Positions 1-8,806 of a stretch of DNA of 14,696 bases are shown here, in pieces. The first letter of the stretch is position 1; each line of letters opens with the position of its first letter. Source of the stretch: Triparma columacea (Eukaryota > Sar > Bolidophyceae > Parmales > Triparmaceae); contig BRYA01000117.1 in NCBI GenBank assembly GCA_030267965.1, forward strand, positions 1 to 14,696, given 5' to 3'. The notes beneath the pieces were generated by a model. It was not told the origin of the DNA and ran no database searches. It worked only from the letters and a program-made list of their open reading frames with translations. The position numbers and the translations under genes are program-made.

Positions 1-406
1 AAATCCACACACTCCAAGTGTCTTAAAACACCCCCCTTTTAAGACACTTGGGCCGTTTTGTTGTCCAGCCCTTAGCGCACTCTCTCCTCTCAACTCCTCT
101 AAATACTGACACACTTACACACTAAGACACTCACACGCACACTCACACATCACTTTACCTTATAATTCCCTTTTTTCTTTCTCTTCACATCACCTACGCA
201 ATACTCTCCCCACACACTTTTTTCCCTTACCCTCAGTCTCCAACCCCAACATCCAACAAACTTCTTTTTCATAACACACTTCTACACAGCGAAGCCTAGA
301 ACAAAGGATACACAGCGCAAATAAACTAACAGTTTCCTACATACAACATTTCTCTAGTTTACCTCCACAGCTAGAAAGATCTTCCTTCCCTTTGCCACCA
401 TTCCCT
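1..406. other. Gene-free 3' flank of the receptor kinase, with low-complexity CA/CT-rich sequence
   Basis: No supportable coding region lies here. The stretch begins with a perfect inverted repeat (annotated separately), followed around 105-150 by loosely repeated CACAC/CTCACA units and then by a long pyrimidine-rich, C/T/A-biased region to about 400. It lies downstream of the minus-strand stop codon at 407-409, so part of it is presumably the 3' UTR of the receptor kinase. I could not identify a convincing polyadenylation signal on the minus strand. Confidence 0.6.
14..51. repeat. Perfect 15-bp inverted repeat with an 8-nt C-rich loop
   Basis: Bases 14-28 are exactly the reverse complement of 37-51. 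The 8-nt loop (29-36) is almost all C. The next outward pair (13 and 52) is T-G, so perfect complementarity stops there. The arms are rich in A/T at the loop side. It lies about 355 bp beyond the stop codon of the receptor kinase gene. It could be an RNA hairpin in a long 3' UTR or in an unseen gene to the left, or a remnant of a small palindromic mobile element. No target-site duplication can be judged because the window begins 13 bases before it. Confidence 0.8.
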
Positions 407-3400
407 TTAACCTTCATACCTGAGTCCAGCCAAAAGCATTGTCATCCCAGAACCACTGCTTTCATTTCCATCCTTGTCACCTTCCTTGTCTTCTTCTGAC
501 TTAGTTTTCCCATCTTCTACCTTAAATGAAACTTTACTTTGCTTTACCTCCAGTGGCTCTGGCATTATTCCATCATTTAAGAGTCCATCTAGAAAGCTGG
601 GCTTTATCCCTACCCCATCTGCTTCTGTGGCTGCTCTTTTCAGTGGCTTTGCAGCCACCAATTTGTTCTTGTGAACAGGCTCAGTAGTCCTAGGCTTGTC
701 TTCCTTCTCACTCTGCTTCTTCAGCAAACCCTTCATATTCTTTGTCTGCATTCCAAGCTTCAAAAGCTTCTTCTGGAAGATCTTTATAATTTCTTTGAAG
801 GCAGGTCTTTCCTCAGGTTCTCTAACCCAGCACTTTCTCATAATATCAGCAAGATCTTCATCCTCTGCCTCCACCAACTTCAAATCAGGTCTCCATCCGT
901 TTCCTACCCTGTTCATCACAACCATTGGTCCCCACCCCTTCCTGAAGGCCTTCTTGATCTCTCCATCATAAAAGATTTCTAACAACAGCATACCGTAGGA
1001 GTAAACATCTACCTCCTTTGAGTACATTCTGTCAACATCGTCAGAACTGAAGACCTCTGGAGCCATGAAGTAGGGAGTCCCGACGGTAGTCATGGTTTTT
1101 TCATCTTCTCCTTTACTTCCCAAATGCCTGCTTTCCCCAAAGTCGGTAATCTTTGCAGTCAGGTCGTTGCTAACCAGGACATTTGCGCACTTTAAGTCCC
1201 TATGAACAATGGGGGGGTTCTTGCCGTGTAGAAAGGCGCATCCCTTAGCAACTCCTAACGCCCAGGCTGATTTCAGTCCAATCCCGTGGTTCACAAGATC
1301 TGACTGGATGGAACCTTTTTCAATTCTCATTGTATCAATCCTATCTTGAGCTTCTAAGACTGTTGGTGTTTTCTGCCAGCTGATCAATTGAACGTATTCT
1401 TTTTGTCCCTTGAGGAAGTCATCAAGACCCCCAAACTTGCACATCTCAAACATGATGCCATGTTCATTTGTCTCCCAGACAACTCCCAGGCACTGTGCAA
1501 TGTTGGGGTGTCTTAATGTTCCAATAAGCTTAAGCTCAAGGAAGAATCTCTCCATTGTTTCTTGTGTAAGCGCTGAAGGTAGAATCTCCTTGTAAGCACA
1601 CTTTGTTCCAAGGTAGTCTGCAACCAGCACATTTCCAAATGCTCCTTTGCCAAGAGAGAGGCGATCTCCTTTCTCATCTCTCTCAAAATTAAGCTCAAAG
1701 CTGCTAACGAGTAGAGAGGGTTCAATATTTTGCCTCGATACCTTCTCTGCTGCATTACCATCTGTGTTATTTTTCAGTGCTTCTAACTCCTTGCTCTTGT
1801 CAAAGTCTTTCCTGATGATTGAAACTGCAAGAAGGAAATTAGCACTGAGTTTGTCCATCACCAGCGCAGGAATTGCCCATGCTTTGAAATCGATTTTGGT
1901 AGTCAGCGTTACTTGAGTTTGTGGGACATCTCCAATAGCATCCAATGGCTCAAAGTACCACACACTGTGTGCATCTACAAGAACTTGCCCATCTTTAACT
2001 GGGTATTCTTCTAAGAGCTTTTCAGAATCTGAGACGTCTATAATGATTTTACCTCCATCCTGTTTCTTCCAAGTAATGATATTTCTTCCAACACGTGGTG
2101 AAACTCCAGGGATCCCAAAAGTTCTGGTCACAATATAGTAAAGGGAATGGGCATTAATGTCAATGACCTTCAATTGGGTTGTTCCATCACTTGCTGCATT
2201 CCTCAACTTTGTTCTGCTGTTAAGGTGGATTATGGCATGAGAAGCGCCCTCCTCTACAGTTGTGTCGATTGTGGTAGTACCGATGCAAGTTGCAACACTT
2301 TCGCCCTCCAAGTGAACCAACTTCATTGCGACTTTTTCATCCGGACTCTTGAGTTCTTTCATGTTCTGTTTGGACTCATTTGTTCTTGTGTGGAATGCCA
2401 CACCTTCGCTGATAGCTCTTTCTTCATCAGGGCTGTAAGTTTGCAGCTCGTTCTTCATCACAGCAGCTTTCTTTGCAATTGCCAACCTGTCAAGCTGGTC
2501 ATCACTTAGCAGAGCTTCAGCAGGAGCAACTACAGCTAAGCTGTCTCGCCTTGTGTCTCCTTTCTCAATTTCAGTTGGCTGCTTCTTGAGACAAAAGTAA
2601 AGTAACAGAAGAATTATGAGGGCCACTGCACTAACAGTAATGCTGTCAAGAAGGTTGCTGTCAGATTTGTCTTCATTTGCGTCAGTTGCCATAGATGCAG
2701 TTTCATTACAGTGAATTCCAGCAAACCCAGAGATACACTGGGTACAGGTGCAGTTGCCTGTTGTGCCTCCAATTGTTCCACCATTGGTACAGTAGAAGTT
2801 CCCATCTCCCCCCACATCAGTTGGGTTCAAAGTGGCTTGACAGTCAGAAGGAGTCTCGCAGTGAGTACCTTCAAACCCAGGGCTACACGTACAGGTGCAA
2901 GATTCTGCAAACCCACTGACTGTCCCCTCATTGATGCAATAGAAGTTTCCTTGATTTTCAAGAGACCCGTCATCAGCAGGATTAGAGGTGGCATGACAGG
3001 TACGGATGCAAGCTAAATCATTAGCATCATAGCCTTCTGCACAGGTAGCGCAGTTTGGGCCATCAAATCCTTCATTGCAGGAAGTGCAGGTGCATTGTCC
3101 TGCAATTCCTCTGACAGTTCCTCCATTTATGCAGTAGAAGTTCCCATCAATTTCCAGAGAACCGTCATCAGTGGGAGTTGACGAGGCTACACACTTAAGG
3201 AAACACCAGGGAGCATCACCAGTGTAACCTTCTGCGCAGGTTTCACAGTGTGGACCGACAACATTATCGTAGCAGGAAGTGCAGGTACATTGTCCTGCAA
3301 TTCCTCCAATTGTTCCTCCATTTATGCAGTAGAAGTTCCCACCATTCTCCAGAGAACCGTCATCGGAAGGATCAGCACTATCTACACAATCAAGGAAACA

Positions 3401-4582
3401 AAAGGGGGCATCCCCACTGTAGCCTTCAGCACATGTGGCACAGTTTGGCCCACCAACACCATTATAGCAAGAAGTGCATGTGCAAGACCCAGGCATTCCG
3501 CCAACCTGCCCTCCGTTGATGCAGTAAAAGTTTCCGTCTGATCCGTCATCTGTTGGTTCTAACGTTGCTTGGCAACTCTGGACTATATCACAGTGTGTAC
3601 CACTGTAGTAAGTGTCACACAAAGTGCAGGTGCAGAATGAGGCAACCTCGTTCCAACTACCCCCAATTTCTCCCCCGTTCACGCAGTAGAAGTTCCCATC
3701 GGAGCCATCGTCAGAGGGGGAGCTACTGGCAACACAGAAATTGTTACGGCAGCCAGAGTACGAATATTTATCGCCTCCTACGGTGCCATCAGTGTCTAAA
3801 GCGGACCCTAAGAAAGGAGAGAGGTAGGAATAGGGATATGAATTGGTGCAGCGGTAAAGTAAAGTGAGTTGTGGGGTTAGGAAAGGTTCTACAGACTACA
3901 AAATCCTCATCTTCGTCTTACCTGGGATTGGAGTCATGGAGGAGTAGGGAGAAGGGCACGTATTGTGGATGGTGATGGTTCCAGAAGACCTGTAAATATC
4001 ATCACCATCTCCTGAGAATGCGATGTTTCCACTGAAGCTTGTTCCGTAGATATTGACAGTAGTTCCACTATCTTGAAGATAAATTGCTCCACCTCCAGCA
4101 AAACTACTACTTGTAGCTCTATTGTTGGAGAAGATACAGAGCTCCAAGTCCACTAAGGCTAAGGCTCCACTCAAAATAAAAACCCCTCCACCATGACTAG
4201 CATACCCCTTGTCAAAGGTGAGAGCTCGGAGAATAAGTGTACCACTCCCAGTTCCTAGAACAACCATCACTGTTCTTGCATTCTCTCCATCCAACACACA
4301 GCTTGCGTTGTCCTCCACACACTTGACCTCTCCATTCAAGTCTTGTGTGTACAGCATCCTAGAACTACTTGCACAAGTCCCCTCTGAGCATTTATATGGC
4401 CCAAAAGCTAGAATCGTAGTGTCACCATTCGCCATGATGGAGTTGCCAGTGTTATCGACATTGTCCATATTAGCATAATTACTGACCGTGTTGAAAAGTC
4501 CGTTCATATCGACCACATTCACCTCAGCCAATGATCTCCCTCCGACGACGACTAAGCAGGCCCAAAAAATTAGGCTCGACAT
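407..4582 (-). CDS. Receptor-like TKL kinase with beta-helix, EGF-like and START-like domains
   Basis: Two exons join cleanly: 4582-3922 and 3807-407, with a GT-AG intron 3921-3808 (114 bp, phase 1, pyrimidine-rich 3' end). From the ATG at 4582 the product is 1,353 residues. In order: a hydrophobic signal-like segment (3-14); right-handed beta-helix repeats of the polymorphic-outer-membrane-protein type (about 110-205, GGGVFIL and GGGAIYL turns with FSNN/FSGN); six cysteine-rich EGF-like units (about 240-590) with invariant GNFYC; a transmembrane helix (about 609-627) followed by KK; a START-like region (about 742-892); and a protein kinase domain (about 936-1234). Kinase residues present: glycine loop GKGAFG (940-945), Lys960, probable alpha-C Glu978, HRD (1089-1091), DFG (1109-1111), APE (1136-1138), so it should be active. 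HRDLKCANVL resembles TKL/RAF-like Ser/Thr or dual-specificity kinases. The tail is charged and Lys-rich. It probably binds an extracellular ligand and signals inward; the ligand is unknown. The frame stays open upstream of 4582, so the true N-terminus is uncertain (see the neighbouring entry). The DNA looks AT-richer than the genes to the right. Confidence 0.85.
1795..2245 (-). other. START-like domain segment between membrane helix and kinase
   Basis: This part of the receptor kinase lies on the cytoplasmic side, about 115 residues after the transmembrane helix and about 45 residues before the kinase glycine loop. It contains a pattern I associate with START/StAR-related lipid-binding folds: a central VIDINAHSLYYIVTR strand, a PGVSPR turn, a tryptophan strand, a YFEP strand, then TQVTLTTKIDFKAWAIPALV running into a helix, as in the C-terminal helix of START proteins. 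Assignment is by overall pattern only; no catalytic residues exist to check. If correct, kinase output could be tuned by a lipid or another hydrophobic ligand. Confidence 0.5.
2695..3750 (-). repeat. Tandem EGF-like repeat region, six units, 195-bp core period
   Basis: The codons for N-F-Y-C-(I/V/T)-N recur six times. Spacings between units are 54, 65, 65, 65 and 49 residues. The three central units have a second cysteine-rich half (CxTCAEGY-type, ending CxxxC) that the first and last two lack. At DNA level, 3079-3145 and 3274-3340 are nearly identical and lie exactly 195 bp apart, pointing to relatively recent in-frame duplication. These are extracellular disulfide-rich modules of the receptor kinase. 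Confidence 0.85.
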
Positions 4583-7393
4583 TATCGAATATTTCCGGAA
4601 GGATGTCACACGCGCCTTTGCTCGGCTGCAATTAACTAGGGAGGAACATTTCTTGGATGAATTCATGAACATGATCCCCGCACTTTTGGCCCCAGACCTT
4701 CCAGTCGGCTCAATCTTAGATCCTATCTTCAGAAGGGCGCAACCGCCCACCCTGACATAAAGGCAGAAAATCAATCCCACTGCGCACAGAAGGAAGCTTA
4801 TGATTGTGCTAGTACTCGTATTCCACAAGATGATCTCACTCGTGTGGAGCCCATCGCGCAAATCGGCGTCAAGGGGGATGTCCCTTTGTTGGAAAGTACC
4901 ACCGTGGTGTGCCTCTTCCCCTGACCACTCAACGTTGCAGCCGTCGTAGTTCCTGTTGTCGTCGCCGCCGTAGTCATGAGATGTCCCGAGCCGGAAAGAT
5001 TGCGCGCTCTCCATTAGCGTCAATGCTGACTGCGTCGATTGCGGTGCTCTGCCCTTTGAGCATCTAGAAACTAATCTTGCCTCTTCGCCCACTTTAAAGT
5101 TCAGGTGTAAAATCAGTGAAGTGCTCGTCGCACGTTCGTCGGTCGTTGTCGAGTTGCTCCTTTTAGTCCTATTGGCTACGTGACCGTCGATGAGACCAAT
5201 CGGTCTTTCCGGAACAGGGGGCATGATGACTGCTGCCTCGCACTTGGTCAAGTTGAGCTTTGAAAGTAGCCCGTCGCCGGTCTTGCGTTTAGCGGGCTGC
5301 TGAGTAGCCGGTAGCCAGGCAGTTCTAGTATCATCCTCCATCGCGACCGGACCGCCAATGGAAGCGTCGAAAATGCTCAAGATGAATATTTCGATGCCAG
5401 GTTGAGGTTGAAGGTCAGAAATTTCTGCCTCCTTTTCTGAGGCTGTGAAGGGTGCGACCAAAAAAGTGAGAAATTTTGCAAATTTCAAATCACTCCCCAA
5501 AAAGTTCCCTATCAACCAACGAACAACCAAAATGTCTGTCTATTACTCGGCCTCTCGCCGCGTACTCACCTCGTCCGTCCCCTCGACCACCCCATTCCTT
5601 CAACGTTAAGTTGACAATTTCTCGCCTCACACTCCTTTCAGCAGCAACGAAGGCGCCTATTTTGGCGTTATCTACTCTCCTTGAGCTAGAGAGCTCATAG
5701 ACCGATGAAATGTGACCAAGCTCCGCAACTTCCGAAGCTTGCATTAAATTGTGCATCGTCTTTAGCTTTGGTTGCCCAACCTTTGCAATGCCTCTGCCAA
5801 GAAGTATCACGTGTCCTTCTAAGACCCCGTCCTTTCCGCTATTAACAAGCTCGTAGGGCTTGAACTGGATCTCGCATGCCGTCAGTGCCTTTGATTCCTT
5901 GTCATTCTTCTCATAATCTGTGAGGAGGAGCGAAGCAAATCACGATTTGTTTGTATTAGTTTGCGTTACAGTCGCAGCAGGACGGCAGCAGTGTTTTTTT
6001 TAGGAAGACATCGGGGTGATCTGGCCTTGTTCCGTCTGGTTGTCTTTATTCATGACGCAATCAAACTTCTCCTCCATGCTTACCTTCATAAACGAGAATA
6101 ATCCGCTCTGCTGCATTCTGCCCAAGCTTTTCAATTTCGTTGTCGAGTGGTGTCAACTCGTCGTCAAGCAGGAGCTCGCCCATCCTCCTTGCGAGGACGG
6201 CGTCGTAGGCATTGCGTTTCGATAATGCTGCCCTATTGGCCTTAACGTCCTTGACATTTGTTTCTGATGAGCGGAGCAAAATGAGTTGGATTTGAAGGTT
6301 AGCGTCCAATGCATTGCTTTTTCGACAGTCGCGCAGGGGTCTCTAATAGCGCTTATGATCTCCTTTACCTCCTACGTACTCACCTCGTCCTTCCCTTTCA
6401 CGGGCCCTTTTCCCAGACACGTTTTCTCGGTGCTCGTTGCCCAAAGCAGCACCGACGGCGACACCAGGATCTGCAAGTTGTTCCTGCGGACATGGCGACC
6501 AGGCTATAAAGCTCGAGCAAAGGCACCCCATCGCCTCAAAGCCTGGCAGCGCTTCGTACTCAGCACTTAATCCCACCCAACTTTCGTCCTCGATCCTCAG
6601 CTGCAAAGGCGGGGTCACCTGAATGAGTGAAGTATCCCCATGCAAAGCAGGGACTAGTTGTGGTCCATCGACAATTCCAAGCCTTGAAACGCTCCCTAGC
6701 AAAGCGTCCTCGTCGACAACGCAACTTTCAACCAACGCTTGGTCGACACTGACCTCATCGTCGATCAAAGCCATGCTCTTGTCGGAGCCGATGTTCCCCT
6801 CCTCACATTGCTCTGCAAGCTCGGGTACAGCGAGGCGACCACCCTCTTGCTTCGCAGTCTCAATTTTGTGCTGCAACCACTCGGAGTAGTTGGCCGGAAC
6901 AGCAGCAGCGTTGAGTTCCGCCTGATCCTTATTGAGAATGATCACCCTCCCCTCCTCCAAAACACTGGGGATGCTGTTGAGAGGAAGGTCGTTCTTCACG
7001 TAAGACATGCCTTGGAAATGTTCGACAAGCACATCACCCTGGCGCGCGTCTATGTGAAATGGTGTTAGAATCTGGTTTGCAGCGCCGCATGAAATCAGAC
7101 GCTCGCATTTCTTACCTTCCGTGTCTTTGCGTTGTCCTTGAGAGATTCCTCGTGAGCTGTCGCACAGAAGACTCAACATGAATAGGAGGAAGAAGGCGAG
7201 GGATAGGGGGAGGAATCCAGCAGATCTAGAACACGAAGCGAAGCGATGATTAGTCAAGCTTGTCCGTAATTCACGGTACTACTCCCAGTTGTTCCCATGC
7301 TAACAAACGCGTCCCCAAAACTGCCTTGGGCAACACATCTCTCTCGGCTTTGGAATCCTGTTACAATCTCTCTCACCTGCTGTACCCTCTCAT
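4583..7393 (-). CDS. Unrecognised intron-rich secreted/membrane protein; may be the N-terminal half of the receptor kinase
   Basis: I do not recognise the family. A consistent splice chain is 7393-7377, 7225-7116, 7049-6384, 6263-6084, 5917-5570, 5442-onward. All introns are GT-AG with matching phases (2,1,1,1,1); the 66-bp intron 7115-7050 and the 120-bp intron 6383-6264 have CTAAC branch-like sequences near their 3' ends. The ATG at 7393 is preceded in frame by a stop, and the first 17-nt exon completes a typical signal peptide (hydrophobic core residues 10-26), which decides the start. The part up to 4583 encodes 727 residues: an acidic region, a helical middle (about 270-450), seven N-X-S/T sequons, and one clear transmembrane helix near residues 653-671 (nt 4807-4751) followed by a Lys/Arg-rich stretch, so a type I orientation is expected. 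No stop codon occurs before the receptor kinase start at 4582, and the frame is the same. Either the two are one 2,080-residue protein, or a missed intron or boundary ends this gene. The end coordinate is therefore a convention, not an observed stop. Further introns inside 7049-6384 are possible. Confidence 0.5.
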
Positions 7394-7598
7394 CGTCACG
7401 CACTATGGTGATAGTGTGGAGTGGGGGTGGGGATTTTGCTGTGTAACACTTATGTCGTAATTTCCAAATAAAACACACTGTTGTTTGGCCCAAAAATTGC
7501 TCCCAAGGTCAGGTCGGTTTCGGACAACAATTTATAGGCCTCACTCCCTCCAGCAGCCTCCACAGCCTCCAAAGCCATCCCCCATCTCCCTCGTGACC
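7394..7598. promoter_or_regulatory. Short divergent promoter region
   Basis: About 205 bp separates the minus-strand ATG at 7393 from the plus-strand ATG at 7599, so both genes must draw their core promoters and 5' UTRs from it. A TTTATAG stretch at 7531-7537, about 65 bp upstream of the methyltransferase ATG, is TATA-like, and the sequence after it turns C/T-rich as in other 5' leaders of this window. No defined factor site was recognised. Confidence 0.4.
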
Positions 7599-8673
7599 AT
7601 GTCAGACTCTGACAGCGATGCTCCAATCGATCCCCCCACCTTCCCTGGCCTAACAACCTCTTCCCCCCAGGCTCCCTCGAGTAAGTTTGTGTTCAGAAAA
7701 GGGGGGAGGGAGATCATCGGGCGTCATCTGCCCGTCACACTTTGCCCCCCCCCCCCCCTTCCACTAATCTCTTCCTCTCTCTTCCTGCCCTCTCGCAGTC
7801 TCTGCCCTGGCCCACCACAATGATACCTTCCCCGGTCGCATGTACCACAAGATTTACGGTCGCTACGCTTCTGACTACGGCAAGACCGTCTCCCGCGGCG
7901 AGCGTAAGCGGGAGGGTTACATCTCTTCGACATTGACGTACGGTGAGGTTCTCTTTGAGACTTTCGCAGAGCTCTTCAGGGTCGTTGAGGAGAGGCACGG
8001 AGGCCTGCCAGAGGGGGGGGTGTTCGTGGACGTGGGATGTGGGATCGGGAAGCCGGTCTTCGCTGCTGCCCTACTCCACAACTTCAGGAAGTGCGTTGGA
8101 ATTGAGGTGAGGAGGTGCTGGGTGGTGTCGGGGTAATGGGGAGGGTCGCGGTTGCGTTTGCTTAGTTCACGGGCCCCACTCCTGATTTCTAATTTTCTGC
8201 CCCCCCTAGATCTTGGAGGACCTTTACAAGGTCTGCATCGAGTGCATGAAGACTTATACTAACGAGGTAAAGCCCAACCTCGGGGAGGAGAAGTCCAGCA
8301 ACCTTCAATTTTCTGTGAGTTGAAGTTCCCCGCGCCGGCAATGCCCCTTGCCTTCCGCTCTTAAAGCCCTTGCTCACCGTCCTCCTCCCCCCCCCCCCCA
8401 CGCGCCCTCCCCTTCCCCTCCAAGTTCCTGAACAATGATGCCCTTGAGGTTGACTGGTCTGACGCCGACGTTGTGTTCATGAATTCCACCTGTTTCACCC
8501 AGTCCCTAATGATCGATCTCTCTTACGCCTGCAAAAACCTGAAGGACGGCGCTTTCATAATCACGACGACTAGGAGGGTCATAGGTCCGAGTTTCCTGCT
8601 GCTGGAGGAGATCAAGATGGAAGAGAGCTGGGGGGACGCGACGGTGTACATACAGCAGAGGGTGCAGCGTTAG
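7599..8673 (+). CDS. DOT1-like class I SAM-dependent methyltransferase
   Basis: Four exons (7599-7680, 7799-8106, 8210-8314, 8425-8673) joined by GT-AG introns of 118, 103 and 110 bp in consistent phases give 247 residues. The N-terminus is short, acidic and Ser/Asp/Pro-rich (MSDSDSD). The SAM motif FVDVGCGIGKPV matches the DOT1-family variant of motif I, with the post-I acidic strand GIEILEDLY, then NNDALEVDWSDADVVFMNST (DOT1 motif IV-like region) and LKDGAFIITTTRRV near the end. The YGEVLFETFAELF helix before motif I also fits DOT1-type enzymes. DOT1 proteins methylate histone H3 lysine 79, but related small protist proteins may have other substrates, so the target is inferred. It lacks long extensions and is only slightly larger than a bare catalytic core. 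The first intron contains a run of 14 C (7745-7758) and the third a run of about 13 C (8387-8399). The gene is convergent with the decarboxylase gene, 133 bp apart. Confidence 0.8.
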
Positions 8674-8806
8674 GTTGAAAATGTCTGTCGTCTTGTGCAA
8701 GCATCCAGTGTTGTTTCTTTTTCAAATCCAACATTTGTTTACTTCCCCCATATCGTAAGGCCGTCGCCCGTCCCTCGTAATATCCCTTCGCCGCCTTTTT
8801 ACCTCC

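Noticed and set aside
14..51. Bacterial-type intrinsic terminator
   Set aside because: The window is eukaryotic, with introns in every complete gene, and the stem is AT-rich without the GC stem of such terminators.
2147..2509. Plus-strand open frame of 120 codons opposite the receptor kinase
   Set aside because: It is antisense to well-supported coding sequence and has no recognisable domain; its Cys/Phe-rich composition is the shadow of the other strand.
2695..3750. Possible CRISPR-like array from regular repeats
   Set aside because: The 195-bp period is protein-coding, in frame, and preserves cysteine codons; spacers are not unique.
3248..3867. Several plus-strand frames across the EGF repeats and the intron at 3808-3921
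   Set aside because: Their apparent repeats simply mirror the EGF-like repeats on the minus strand.
7226..7257. Start of the unknown membrane protein at the non-ATG codon 7257
   Set aside because: The splice acceptor at 7226 and the 17-nt exon at 7393-7377 give an ATG start, an upstream in-frame stop and a better signal peptide.
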